Positions 36,495 to 48,078 of a stretch of 64,000 bases of DNA are shown piece by piece (position 1 is the stretch's first letter; the number at the start of each line of letters is the position of its first letter). The stretch spans positions 4,278,001 to 4,342,000 of the forward strand of contig OW051496.1 of assembly GCA_932521035.1 (NCBI GenBank), read 5' to 3'. The translations under genes were made by a program, and so were the position numbers. The notes below the pieces were generated by a model. It made no database searches. It saw nothing but the letters and a program-made list of their open reading frames with translations, and had not been told where the DNA came from. Origin of the DNA: Oscheius dolichura. Its lineage: Eukaryota; Nematoda; Chromadorea; Rhabditida; Rhabditidae.

Positions 36495-39046
36495 CCTCAG
36501 CTGTTTTCTATCTGTGTCTAGAAATGACTCTAATGAAGTGGATATATTGAATGGCAGAAAAACAAAATAGAAAATGCATAGCAAACTCCTACCCGACTTC
36601 CAAATGTAAAGGGATGGAATTGATTGAAGCCGTATTATATATGACGTGGACAAGTCACCTCGCTCTAATACTAGCTGCCCCCAGCTTTCGTACAGTTGAA
36701 ATTATTTTTTCTTGGAAAGGAAAAATAGGATTTTATGCGAAAACAAGTAAGTGAAATGAATAGATTTGTACTGAAAGTCATGCGTGCCCTGACAGTGCAC
36801 TCATGATACTTCTAATTGCGTGCAGCTGATTCGTTTTGTAAAATTATTACTTTTATCGCTGGCTGGATTTTTAGTTGAAGTGAAGAGCAGATAAATATGG
36901 TAAAAGGATGGATTATGACTTCCAAGGGTTCATGCTATAATAGACTTTGAGCGGGTTGCCGTTGATTTCACGCTGTTGGATAATTAGTTGTGAGGGAGAT
37001 AATCAGACGTCATGAGGATTTTAGTCGGCCGATACAATGTGATATCAAAATGGGAGAAGGGTAGAAGCAGACTCCACCACTGGCATCCACCGATATGGAC
37101 GAGTAAAAGACGCAATATGGCGACCAATTTGAACAATTATTAGGAACAGTAACCAGGGCAAATGCAACGGTGAAATGCGTTTTTGGTCGATATAGCGAAC
37201 ATTGGAACGGATATTTGTTGGAGATGTGATTTTTAGATGTAGGCAGTTCTGTTGGAAAGGCACAAGATATGATGACGGCGCGGCTGGCACCTTTATCGAT
37301 CATATGGTTATATTCAGTTGTATATTTGTAGTTGAGACATTTTAATTTGTTTCGATATTAGAAAATGAAATATGAAAGAAGGAAATGATGGAATTGTAAA
37401 GATTTTGCAGAATATCGGAGTATTATTGGACATTTCTCCGAAGGATGTGACGAGGTCATCAGCCAAAGCGAACTGATACTAGAACTCGTTTCTTTTTGAC
37501 TTTTTCGAGTTTTCTTTTTTATATTATGGAATAAATAAATTATTGGGACCATTTTATGTAAAAATTATGACACAAAAACATCAAATAATTTGTGGGGTGA
37601 TGTTTTGAGTAATTGAGAGGGGATGGAAACAAGATTTCCCTTCCCGCCTATTCAAACTATTTATTTCTTTCATCTTTTGACTTATTTGACTATAAAATGT
37701 TATTCTAGACCGTTTTGTTATGTTTGTATATCTAATTTAGCCAAAAAATGGATTTCTCTCCGACCGAGGTACAGATGGGCCGTGCTGGGTCTTTTCTGAG
37801 TTTTATGGTAGAAAATGTCGAGAAAATCTTTCCCCTGCGTGTTCTTATTCGTCTCAAAAGGTTTCACCAGTTTCTGATGTGTAGTTTTGAAGTTTATTAA
37901 AAGTAAAATTTCAGTCCAATGACTATGGACGTGCCGAGGACGTCCCCGCAGCGAACGCGCCCTAATGAGAATGATCGTAAGATACGGGGAAAAATAGTTT
38001 AAAGAAACACGGTTTGAGGAGGAAAAATACAACAGTTGATGAGGGGAAATGGCAATGGGGACGGGAGGGACCGAAAAAGGGACGAGTCAGGGGAAAGTGA
38101 TATGTTAACAACGGCGATGGGCGGTCACAAGTTTCTGGAACCAGCGGAGCCTCTTGTTCGGGGTCTGGCTCGATTCTTTTTGATAAATACACGTTTAGCG
38201 ACTACATAAAGGCCCCTTGGAGTAAAATAACTACAGTAAGAAGGAAACCGATAGGAATTTACCTCAGGGGGCCATCCTCCCTCGAGGTCTCGGGACTGCT
38301 CATCGAACGAAGGGCCAATTCCCAAATTTATCAGATAAAATGGAATATTACCACTAGATAAAATTTGGAAAACATAAATAGGCCTGATTTGAATGGTAAT
38401 TGTGGTTTTTGAATGAGGGGAGGATGGAAGCTGGTCGACTGGCCCGGTCCATCTGCATATGCTTCAATTGCCGGGCATCGCGCCCTTGACGCCTCCCATT
38501 TGTCCATTTTACTCGAGTTTATCGTTTTTCTACAGTTTTTTTATTAGAAATACATAAAGAAGTCAAAATGAAATGAAAAATGATGGAAATTTACAGTGGC
38601 TGTATCGGGATTCCAAAGAAAGGCCAATCATAAAGACCGCCATGAAGTCGTTTGAATAAATGTAGAGTGGCCCGACATGGTGTTAGATAGCCGTCCGACT
38701 GGCCCATATTGTCAAAAATGGCAATAATCTGTATCAGTCTAATTATTTCCAACGGGGCTGCTTTGTTGACGGCCGGCGGCCCCCTTCAATTACCAACAAA
38801 GAAGTCCTCAGGGCGTTGTCCCTCCTCTTTTTTTCAAATCTCGCCGATATTCTATCATTTTTGAAGAAAGTTTGCCATTTTCTCCCCAAGATACATTCCG
38901 ACCCCCATTTCCATCAATTTTTGGCTAGTTAGACCTTTAATAATGGCTGCCGCCCTCCACTTATTGTCATCTGCTGCCCCTAGTTCCAGTTTTTCACTTT
39001 ATTTAGCCTCTTCTCTCAAAAGAAGACTATTTCAGGACCATATTGT
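36495..39046. other. Sparse 2.5-kb region
   Basis: AT-rich to mixed sequence between the divergent zinc-finger gene and the plus-strand gene at 39047. No frame on either strand looks coding for more than about 50 residues. The frames at 36551-36754 (+), 37010-37303 (-) and 37718-38032 (-) lack splice support and composition bias. It may hold regulatory DNA for both neighbours. One weak small gene is listed separately. Confidence 0.4.
38125..38303 (-). CDS. Possible small basic protein
   Basis: Two potential exons with a gtaaat...ctccaag intron code about 42 residues, MSSPETSREDGPL then a basic tail (KRVFIKKNRARPRTRG). Splice sites are acceptable but not strong, there is no signal peptide, and no family is recognised. 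It is listed only because it is the best coding candidate in a large empty stretch. Confidence 0.2.
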
Positions 39047-40867
39047 ATGGAAAATCAGGTCCGGAAGGTCTTTCTTCCGGTAAAAGTGCTCCAGAAACAA
39101 CCCGATCCATTTCTACCGACTCCCGTCATTTACAAGCCATGTAAACGAGGTTGTTCGGTTGAAAGGACACAAAACACAGGGAATCCTTTCAGCCAATCCG
39201 TCCTCTCATCGAAATGTTCTGTACAAGATCCCCGGTTCTGGGGGGAAGTGCTACGAGTTCGCGTTTGTTCGCTCTTTCACCCGGATCGAGGCCGAGAAGT
39301 TCGTCTGCTGCGGCTGTCGAGTCCTGAAAGTGCAAAACCGGCCGGGAGCCAAAGGGAAGAAGGTCCCCTATGTGCTGGTCTGTCTATCCCTCGTCTTCGA
39401 TTTATCCTCTTCAGGTGATCAAGGGAATGTTCCACGCCAACCCGGCCAATCCCACCAATGCCGACCATTTCTGTAAGCCGAAGGTTACTGTAGATGTCCT
39501 CCACAACTATCACATCTCCTCTTTGAAGAAGGCTGTCCTGGCCGAGCCGACGAGGAGGTCTGTCCTCTTTCGATCCATTATAATCCATTTAGCAGGCCGA
39601 TAGAACCGGAGACGAGGAGGCTGCCGCCTCCTTCCTCCCCACAGCCACTTGTGGAAGAACTGATCGAGGACAGCCTTCCCTCAGCTGATGAGCTGTCCCT
39701 TTATCCTCGAAACAGGCCAATTTCAGAAGGGAGGAAGAAGTCCCAGTACCCGCGTATCCCCAAGACCCTCCAGAACAGTTCCTCCGACCCGGTGGTGCGG
39801 ATCCCCTCCGTCGGCCCGAGAAAGATTCTCTTCAAGCTGTCCCCCTCGGGGGAGGAGTGCTACGAGTTTGTGGAGAAGAAGACGAGGAGTCTTTACTTCG
39901 ACGTCTACCACTGCACAGCTTGTAGCCGGCGAAAGGTTTCTCTGCCTATTCCATTTTCAATTAGACACTCAGGAATTGGAGGGACACAAAGTGGGCCCGA
40001 TCCCGGCTGTCCACCTCCGGGGAGAGTTTTCCATGACCGATCCCTTCTGTCCTAAACATCCTCATTACTGTACCCCCAAGATCACTTCCGATGTTATCAT
40101 CCATGGCCACGTCAGTTCCTTGCCCTGTTTGATATAAGATATATTCAGATCTCGCGGATATTGTACCACGACCAGAGGAAGGTGATGAAGATAACGGAGG
40201 TGATGAACAGTCTGCGAATCAACTGCCCGAGTCTGATGGACCATATTCGGAAGTACGAGGCCGATAAGGGGAAGATGGAAGCACTGGAACACAAGCTGGC
40301 TAATCGGAACCTCGCTATCACTATGTCCAAAGAACGAGCGGAACGGATTGCCAAGGAAGACGCCGGCCACAACGGGTCAGTTCACTTCCGGGAGTTCTCT
40401 ATGGGAGGACGGTTCAGAGTGCCGAGGGAGTCGCCTCCACCTACGTTGGAACCACAACAGCCGGCTGTCACTGTTTTGGTCCACAGGACAATGCCAGCGG
40501 ACGATAGGATAAGGACAAGCCCAATGAAACGACTCTCGCCGCCTGAATGCAGGAAGAACAGCTTCGAAATAAATTACAGCCTGTCGGAGGATCGGCCTAG
40601 GAAACAATTGACCCTAAAGAGGATGAGCTCGATGAGCAGCATTGACACCGATGGAGAGTTGTGAGTTCTTCCCTGTGATCTCCACTCAAAGAGAACTTCA
40701 GTATTTGTGACAGTATGCCAATTTTGGAGCCGATGACTGAAAGGAGGACAACTCATTTCGCGTTTCTCCCGAAGAATCCCCATCCTCACTTCTTTGCTCT
40801 CCGGCAGCGACTGGTGGTCACAAAAGTGGCAGAGTCATCCCGGCCTCCTTCTCCCCCTCGACAGTAA
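39047..40867 (+). CDS. Orphan protein with duplicated Cys/His domain
   Basis: About eight exons code roughly 470 residues, from MENQ (39047) to PPSPPRQ (stop 40865-40867). A domain occurs twice. Copy 1 (about 39205-39540): NVLYKIPGSGGKCYEF ... FVCCGCRVLK ... VIKGMFHANPANP ... DHFCKPKVTVDVLHNYHI. Copy 2 (about 39815-40150): KILFKLSPSGEECYEF ... YHCTACSRRK ... AVHLRGEFSMTDP ... PFCPKHPHYCTPKITSDVII. Shared landmarks are the start strand, CYEF, a CxxC, and a C(x)H/FC(x)nPK segment, arranged like FLYWCH-type zinc fingers but without the full signature. Copy 2 has a cleaner CPKHPHYC. The rest is basic and Ser/Pro-rich with likely helix (KMEALEHKLANRNLAI). Probably zinc-binding and nuclear. Function unknown. 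Confidence 0.65.
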
Positions 40868-41130
40868 TTTTAATCCCCTTGTCTCAATATTACCCTGTTA
40901 CAGAATGTTGTTCCCTGTCCGGGTTATGAGAAGAGACAATGTTTCCCAGTGAGGCCCGACTTAGCCTCTAGTCTGCATAGATTTCTACTTTACGGGTTCG
41001 TCTACACACCGGTTGAGAGAAGTCACACAAATGCTTTCGACAGATTTCTATTCTTTTGTTGGATAAAATAAAGTTTATTTCAATAATCACAGATAGAATC
41101 TCACGACATCTTCTCGAATCGACGACTTCT

Positions 41131-42830
41131 CTAATAACCGGGGGCTGTCCTCGGGGGAGGACAGTGTTGGCAGCCGCCGGGGGTTCCCCTCTCTCCGTCG
41201 GGACCAGCCAATCCGGGACCTCCTGGGTTTCCTTGGGATCCTGAAATTTGACACAGCTACAGGAATGAGCCGCTATCGTACCCGGCTGTCCGTCGTCACC
41301 TTTCGATCCCGGCTGTCCGGGTGCTCCGGGATTTCCAGGACCTCCTGATTCTCCTTTAGGTCCAGGAGACCCTTTGGGCCCGGGTGGGCCAGGTGGCCCG
41401 TCAGGTCCGGGAACCTAAAACAACATGGATCTTGCCATGCCGTATCCCTTACTTCTCGCTGAGTTCCAGGAGCTCCTGGAGCTCCTTGTTTGCCTGGCTC
41501 ACCGGGGCCGCCTGGAGGTCCCGGTGGACCAGGTTCTCCAGGTTGACCGCGACTGCCTCCGTCCCTAAAAATAGAGAAATAGGAGGATGGATCTCGACCT
41601 TACGCAGGCCGTCCGTCTTTTCCGGGATTTCCCGGCGAGCCTTTCGGTCCAGCCGAGCCAGGTGGTCCGGCAGGGCCGGGAGGACAGTCAAAGCAGAAGT
41701 CGTGTTGAGGCGCAGGAGTTGGAGGAGGGCCGTCAGGGCCATTCTGACCCGGCTGGCCAGGCTCTCCATCTGCCCCGTCTTCTCCATCGGATCCTGGCTC
41801 ACCAGGAGGTCCCTGAATATCTTTTGTTATTGTGATTATATCAGATCCCTACTTCTGGTGACACTCCGCAGCCACAGCATCCTCCTCCCTGGCCACTAGC
41901 AATTGGGGCTTCCACAGCAGCTGAGGAGGTGTAGCCGGCTTGACGTCGGCTACGAGGAGCTGCGCCATATACCTTGGTCAGTACCTGAAATATGTTCAGT
42001 CTCCGTCAAAGGGATAGTTTGGTTTCGAGACTAAAAGCCCTCTGGGCGAGAGATGAGATCGGCCATTGTCGAGGAGGCAATCTAATTGACTGGCTTCGTT
42101 GTGGCCTGGCGCCGTATCCACAGGAACTGGCAAAGCCACTTTACTGGAGGAGGGCGATTATGGAAGGTGAGGAACGGGTTACGGGGGATTCGGGGAATTA
42201 AAAGGTTTCGTCCGAGAGAGGGTGTTTTTTGAACCACTCTCCCCCGGAAAAAATGACTGGCACTCACCTGTGTCCGCGTCACTTCTTTCCAAATATTCAC
42301 TGACCGCGATTTACAAAAGTCCAGCTCGCTGAAAATGGAAAGGATTAATGGAGGATACAGTCCGGAAGCTGTACGTCGTTCCAGATATCACAAAGCCCCG
42401 GGGTCCGAGTTGTTTTGTGAGGAAACCAGCTGAAACTCTCACTCCGGACGAGCGGAGAGGACACTTATCCACTCGCGGAAACGCGAGATACTAATGTAAG
42501 AAAGAGGAGGATCGGGCGACAATAGGAAGGGCTTACGCAGAAGACACAAATAATAATGACAGAACTAGAGAGACTTGGGTTACTGTAAGAGAGGCACCCC
42601 GGGGATAAAACAGGCAAAAGAGACTCTACCTCTGCATGACGGACTGCATATGTTGTAGATAATTATAGAGGAGGGGAATGGACAGGACACAGACCAGAGT
42701 GGCCACCGTGGATATGGTCACCCCGAAGAAGGCTATCCTAGAAGGGATTAGGTAAGAATAGAGGAGAAAGAGTAACTCACCGCCGAAGGGACTGTGCCTC
42801 CCGTTCAAGCTGCTTCTCATCGTCCGTCAT
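41131..42830 (-). CDS. Nematode cuticle collagen
   Basis: ATG 42830 ([15 protein letters not shown]). Col_cuticle_N domain: one membrane/signal-anchor segment [20 protein letters not shown], then [16 protein letters not shown] after a long intron of about 300 bp. A furin-like site (RSRR, in APRSRRQAG) precedes the secreted part. Four Gly-X-Y blocks are separated by Cys-containing gaps ([22 protein letters not shown]), ending with [13 protein letters not shown], a typical cuticle collagen tail with paired cysteines for inter-chain bonds. The product would be trimerised in the hypodermal ER and built into the cuticle. About eight exons. This gene is the best single proof that the DNA is nematode. 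Stop cta (minus) at 41131-41133, followed on the same strand by an AATAAA. Confidence 0.96.
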
Positions 42831-43622
42831 TGTGTCAGCCGAGGGGGATCCTCCTCCTCCGGCTTATATACCAAGCACCGCCCCCATCCACCCCACCGGG
42901 GGATTGTGTTTGTATGAGATAAGAAGGAATGTGGAGGGGGGACAAGTAGCTAGTACTACGACAGACAACCGAGGGTCGACGGGGGTGACTCTTCCGGAAA
43001 TCGGGGGCCGGGAGGAAGTTCAGAGGGATCGGGTGGACGAGAGACAAACTGGTCTCCTCTTTACCTCCTCTTCTCTGTTTGGTAGGGGGCCCTCTTCAGC
43101 CAGCCTGTATTTCCCAGGAGATCCTTATAGACCGTTGTTTTTGGTCATCCTCCCAGTAAAAAAGTTCTATTCACCCCGACCTCAAAAGAGAGTTCGCCCA
43201 CTTGAACACCCCTCCTCCCCGAGGAGTCAAGATGGCCTCCCCTCTCGTTGTTCAAGTAATCTTGTCTTCTGTTTTTTGCCCGATCTATTTTGAAGTTCCC
43301 GAACCCGGATCATCTGCGCCACTTTGCCTTGACCGGAAATTAGCCTCACTCCAAAAAGAATGTAGAGTGACCGGTCGGGTGTCGATAATGAGGAGAGGGG
43401 CATCGGACAAAATGAAAAAAGTCTCTCCCCCTCTCCCTCTCCAGACTGATCTCCATCTCCAGGTCACAACTAGTTCAAAAGCTAGCCAGATAAAATCTAG
43501 AGAGATTACTCGGCCTAGCCGTATCCGGACCAGTTTGCCAAGGAAATAACGTTTTATTAGTGTTGGCTAGATAGAACGGAGTAGCTGATATCCCAAAAAG
43601 CAAGGAAGATGGCCAGAGAGAG
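42831..43622. other. Intergenic region between collagen and coiled-coil gene
   Basis: Mostly GC-rich noncoding sequence. It contains the collagen promoter on the minus strand. A frame at 43202-43549 (+) is open for 115 codons but lacks family features, and a plausible 39-nt intron inside it would end it early. No feature is called. Confidence 0.4.
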
Positions 43623-44879
43623 TCACATCCGGGAGACGTTGATGCGTGTCGCCTCCTCGAGGGCCTTCTTGGCCGAGGTGTCTGCCAGTTCCTCTGCCAG
43701 GGCCAGGGTACTGTAATTACTTATTCTTCGGGGGAGGACAGGTGGACGACGGCTTACTGCATATGATAGGCTTGAGACGGACGACGACCGTCGGTTACAA
43801 TAGCCGGAGGCAGTTCAACCGCTACGGAGCCACTACTAGCCAATGAAGAACGAGACGAAGAACGAGACGTCTGGACCTTCTGATATTTCTACTTTTTTGG
43901 GCAGAGGGGAAGGCTCACCTTGATCTCCTCGTCCGAATCGTCCACAAATACCGATTCCAGCGTCTTCCTCATCTCCTCGACCATCTTACGAAGAGCAATA
44001 TTATCAGAGACCAGATCGGAGACCTGCAGAGAGAATTCTAAGAAGCCGATTGAATGAGACCTTGACAGCCAGATGGTGGAGGGCCTCGTCCGTCAGATGT
44101 TTATGTTCCGTCAATGCTTCGCTCACGTCATCTCGCAAGACACGATCCGATTCCTAGAAAAATTGTAGAGTTCAGCCGGAACTAATGGGTCAGGCACGTG
44201 GCTATTCACGGCCAAATCCGTAGCAATAAGTGAATTAAAAGAGGATATAAATAGCAGGGGATGACTCGCCTGGCGGGCTGTGTCTATCTTCTTCAACATG
44301 GACTTCTGCTCCTCCAATTGATCCTGGATAGCCTTTTGAGATTCCAGAAGATTGACCATCTGGAAGGTACTATTCCCCTCTCCCCAAAATGTCACCTCCT
44401 TGTCCCTCTTTTCCTTGTTCTCCTTCTTGACCAGGCTCTTCTCCTCGTTGACCTTCTTGTTGCCCTCTTTGATGTCAGAGATCTTTGTAGCGAGATCGGC
44501 TATGGCCTTCTTCAGCTCGTCAGTTTCTACATTAGGAACCTTTCCCTGAATTTTCTCAAACTAAAAAGATAAACTGCCCCATACCGTCGTATCGTGTTTG
44601 GGTTCTTTGTCCTTCTGAATGTCTTTAATTAGAGAATAAATCAGATCAGTCAAATGGCGGAGTTGTGTTCCTGTCGGGTCGTGGGAGGAATAGTAACGAT
44701 CACAGTGGATCACTGGCTTTATGGGAGCCAGTCTCGCCCTTCCACAACTGAGACTGTCGTCCACATGGCGAGCAGACGAAAGATACTCCTTTTTATAAGA
44801 AAAGAAGTGAACTTACCTGGTCGTAGAGATTTCTCCTGGTCTCTCGGCTGTAGGTCTCCGTGACAATCCGTTCTGTCAT
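43623..44879 (-). CDS. Coiled-coil protein, uncharacterised
   Basis: ATG 44879 (MTERIVTETYSRETRRNLYD), stop 43623. About seven exons. The middle 150 residues are heptad-rich: LKKAIADLATKISDIKEGNK, LVKKENKEKRDKE, MVNLLESQKAIQDQLEEQKS, LVSDNIALRKMVEEMRKTLE. Near the C-terminus is an acidic DDSDEE followed by a Ser/Arg repeat coded by a tandem cgttcttcgtct DNA repeat (SRSSSRSSLASS), then LALAEELADTSAKKALEEAT. It could be a cytoskeletal or myosin-tail-like scaffold. No diagnostic motif. The first intron is about 135 nt, long for this window. Confidence 0.65.
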
Positions 44880-45102
44880 ACTGTGCCGGGGGTTTCCAGA
44901 CGAGGGAATGGCGGACGCTGGCTGCCTGCCGTCGGCCGTCTGATATTTCTCCTCCCGGCTGACTATGCCTCTCCGCGAACAAAATATACTGGCCCTGGCG
45001 AAGCTATACGAAAAAGAAAACGACCATCGACTTTATTGAGACTATTCGGAGCAGTAACAAGAAGCATTTATTCCAGGGAAAAATGGGGGGACGAGGGTGT
45101 GA

Positions 45103-46535
45103 CTAGCGATCCCGGTGCATCATTTCGGAGAGCAGCTGGCGGATGAGGAGACGTTCTCGGGCCGACGGGGACGGGGCCATCGGCAGCGGCGCGGACTAAA
45201 ATTTACTCTTTTTATCTTGTCTTTTTGCAGATCAGGTGCACTTTTTAACAGCTGGATTGATCGTCTAGTTAGTTCCACGTATTTATCCGACCGGCCCAGC
45301 GGCAAATTCACTTATACGGATCCATTTCAGTATTGCGTTATAGATGGAAATCTCATAGAAAGCAAAAAAAGACAGGTGGCTCATCTCAGATCAATCAGTG
45401 ACACTCACCTCGAATCTCTTGGCTGGCTCCTCCAGCACTTGGTCGTCGATTGACATCGGCGTCTGGTTTCGGATGAAGCTTCGACCGTTGCGGAACAGGG
45501 CCCCACGGAGGGCCGAGGTGGCCAGGACGCTGCCGGCCAACAGTACCAACAGGGCTGGAAAGGGATCGGTCACTGTGAGTCACCTTCCTCCCCCGGCTAG
45601 GTCAACGTGTCCCTCTCCACCCCCGGGTTAGATCAGCGTGAACCAGAGCAAAAGTCCTAATTGGCGTAATCGTATTGTAGTAATCGGGTCAACGGGTTTT
45701 CTTGGTCGTTCTAGGTTTTCTTGCATCATCCGGGTATAATTACATTTAACTCGAAGGGAGCAACCAAGACACGGAGCCGTGATCCGCTCTGATCCCCTTG
45801 ACTCTAGTCGTCCTGATTCGATTAAACCGTGACATTTCTCCTCGACCGGGACACGAGTCCTCCGGATCAGAATAGGCTATGAGCCGTGTGCCGTCTTCGT
45901 CATCTCTCCCCCGATGTCCTTATTTCCGCCGTTATGCGTTTTAATTGTCGGCCCCTGTGGGGGAAAACACCCTCATCCAATATTTACTGTCTTTTTGTTC
46001 TCCATAAATGGAATACCCGCTTTTTCCATCGTTTGCGTGGTTCATTTACATCAAGACTCATTTATTTGTTACTCTCATAAAATATTCAAAAAGGACAGCT
46101 GAAATAGGGCGAACGGTGCAGGGATATCTCTGAACTGGGGCCCCCTTTCCTGGGAGACAGACTGCAGACAGGTTCCTCCTCGAGGAAAATCCCATTATAC
46201 GCTATTCTATGTCATATAATTCTTTCAAATTGAGCGAAATCAAGGAAATTAATGACCAGATTGGGCTAGATATTTCCAAATTTCATTTTACAGTAGCCTG
46301 GAAGGAGCAGGAGGCAGTTCTTAGGAGGTGTCAGGGGAGGTGTCAGGGGCCTTGACTCAACCCCGATTAACCTCCGGTGGAAAGAAAGAATTTCCCCCCT
46401 GTTGCCCCCTAGTTAACGTAATCCTAATCCTATACTTCGAGAAGTGGATAGAGCTGTAGTCCCCTCTAGGTAGAGGATAGAGTCGTCTCCCCCCTTCCCA
46501 AGTTAGAACTCACAAAGTTGAAGACGGCTGGCCAT
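45103..46535 (-). CDS. Small secreted peptide precursor (86 residues)
   Basis: Three exons: 46535-46514, 45554-45409 and 45195-45103. The sizes 22+146+93 make exactly 87 codons. The first, tiny exon supplies the AUG and first residues of a textbook signal peptide (MASRLQLSLLVLLAGSVLAT). It is joined over an intron of about 960 bp with gtgagt donor and tttccag acceptor. The mature peptide has no cysteine. It contains a possible basic cleavage site (AKRFE) and ends with an amphipathic helix (RERLLIRQLLSEMM) then HRDR. This fits a peptide hormone or neuropeptide-like precursor. No known family recognised. Acceptor-like ccacacctcag lies just upstream of the ATG. Confidence 0.55.
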
Positions 46536-46764
46536 GGAGTCGTCGGCTGAGGTGTGACAGGGGCTGCTCCGCCTACGGGTAGTCGCAATTACCTCCGTCC
46601 TAATTTTGTTTCCCCTGATATGTAACCGGTCGCGATACAGTTGATATCAACACACCCGCAACACTCCCTCGTCGTCGGAGCTGATCTCTCCCTTGGGGGG
46701 TCAACTGCGTCAACCGGCAGTGAACTGATTTATTGAGCTAACACAGGAAGGGAGGATGGGACAG

Positions 46765-46968
46765 CTATAGGGGGAGAGCAGGAGGCAGGGGAAAGTCGTG
46801 GGAGGACGAGACACGGGCATCGCCGTCGACCACTGGCAGAGCAGCCCGGCCATCCACAATCATTTCTGGAAGAGTGATGAATGGAGTCGGAGGGGAGGAC
46901 TCACCCTTGAGTCTGGCTTGGACGGCCGAGAAGAGGAGTAGGAGGCAGAGGAAGAAGAACAACTTCAT
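46765..46968 (-). CDS. Small secreted peptide (54 or 67 residues)
   Basis: MKLFFFLCLLLLFSAVQA is a strong signal peptide with a predicted cut at VQA/RL. A 39-nt gtgagt...cttccag intron in phase may or may not be removed, giving 54 or 67 residues. The mature part is short, Val/Asp/Pro-rich, and ends FPLPPALPL. An attcctcag acceptor lies about seven bases before the ATG, and an AATAAA on the same strand follows about 35 bp after the stop. It lies 230 bp from the previous small secreted-peptide gene, in the same orientation. Confidence 0.55.
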   Translation of the reverse strand: MKLFFFLCLLLLFSAVQARLKGESSPPTPFITLPEMIVDGRAALPVVDGDARVSSSHDFPLPPALPL

Positions 46969-47340
46969 TCTGGCGCTGAGGAATAGGACCAGTCAGCTTC
47001 TTTTGAAGGAATGGGCACCTGAAATTGTGTAACAGACGCAACTCCATAACAAATAGCAGGCAACTTGTTAACTGGGGATGATTGTTGACTCGCGATGGGT
47101 GGCAGGAGGAAGCTGTACAAAAATGTAATGGTACTATTTCAACCATGGGACAGGTGAATTTCAATGGAGGGAGGACAAAGGTGCCCGGCCAATTGAGGGA
47201 CGGAGACACGATTATATATTTCCCACTCCAAGAGGATCCTTCCAATTGAAGAGAATGGGTTATTTCAATTTTGTCCTTTTTGCATCAGCCCGCCTGACCA
47301 AAATTTGGCTAAGCGTCCCTTCAACAAGTCGCATACATGG

Positions 47341-47391
47341 GCAAAACGCCCAATTTCGGGCGCGCCCGTTTTCGGGCGTAAAACGGGCGTA
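47341..47391. repeat. GC-rich palindromic repeat
   Basis: Alternating cgggcg / cgcccg words (cgcccaatttcgggcg; cgggcgcgcccg; cccgttttcgggcg; taaaacgggcg) form several nested short stems. It is flanked by AT-rich sequence between the secreted-peptide gene and the Argonaute. The 47250-48078 stretch has no convincing gene. Confidence 0.55.
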
Positions 47392-48078
47392 GACTGGAGT
47401 GTCGGATCTTTGTGTCCGTATCTCGGGAATTTCTTGGTCAATTTCAAAACTTTAACCTGCATCTTGTAGAGTACGTCAAGACGATTCTAACAAGCCTGCT
47501 CATAACTTAAACGGACAGAAAGAAAAATCGCTAGCCTCACAACCGTTGGCTTGGTCGAGATTGGTTTCAGGAAGCGTTAGTAGGCCTTCAGACCTCGCGG
47601 TGGTTTCAGCCAAATGTAAATGTGAATCATCGTCTTTTCGATATTTTACGCCCCGCGAACCTGCCGACGAGAGAAGAAAATTGTTGTTAGGTCATGGGAT
47701 GAGGGAATTTATACTCATTTTTCTCATTTCTCTCCTCTTTTCGGCTTATGAACGGGATTCATTTGTTGAAAGAATCAAAAGGAAGCCAAATAAATAGTCC
47801 AATTATTCAAACTCCCGCCTCAAAGGGTCTGTCGAACAAGGCTGCCGAACAGTGCCATTTTTTTTTCGTCGAGTCTTTGTCGAATGGAAAAGATGATGAA
47901 ACATTTCATTCAGTCTTTTTTGTTTTTCGTTAGTGGCCGCATATTTTTATTCTCTTTGTTGCACGGAAGCTGACTGATTTTTAGACAGATCACGGCTCTT
48001 CTATTCCAATAAAATTAATGAAACGCATATGCTCTTGTTTGTATTAGCTTTTTACTAGTTAATGTATTTTCAGTAATA

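Noticed and set aside
43202-43549. 115-residue plus-strand ORF between collagen and coiled-coil genes
   Set aside because: No domain wording or signal peptide; a good 39-nt intron inside would shorten it to about 23 residues.
47265-47462. 65-residue minus-strand ORF covering the GC palindromes
   Set aside because: Its sequence is produced by the palindromic repeat and there is no splice or start context.
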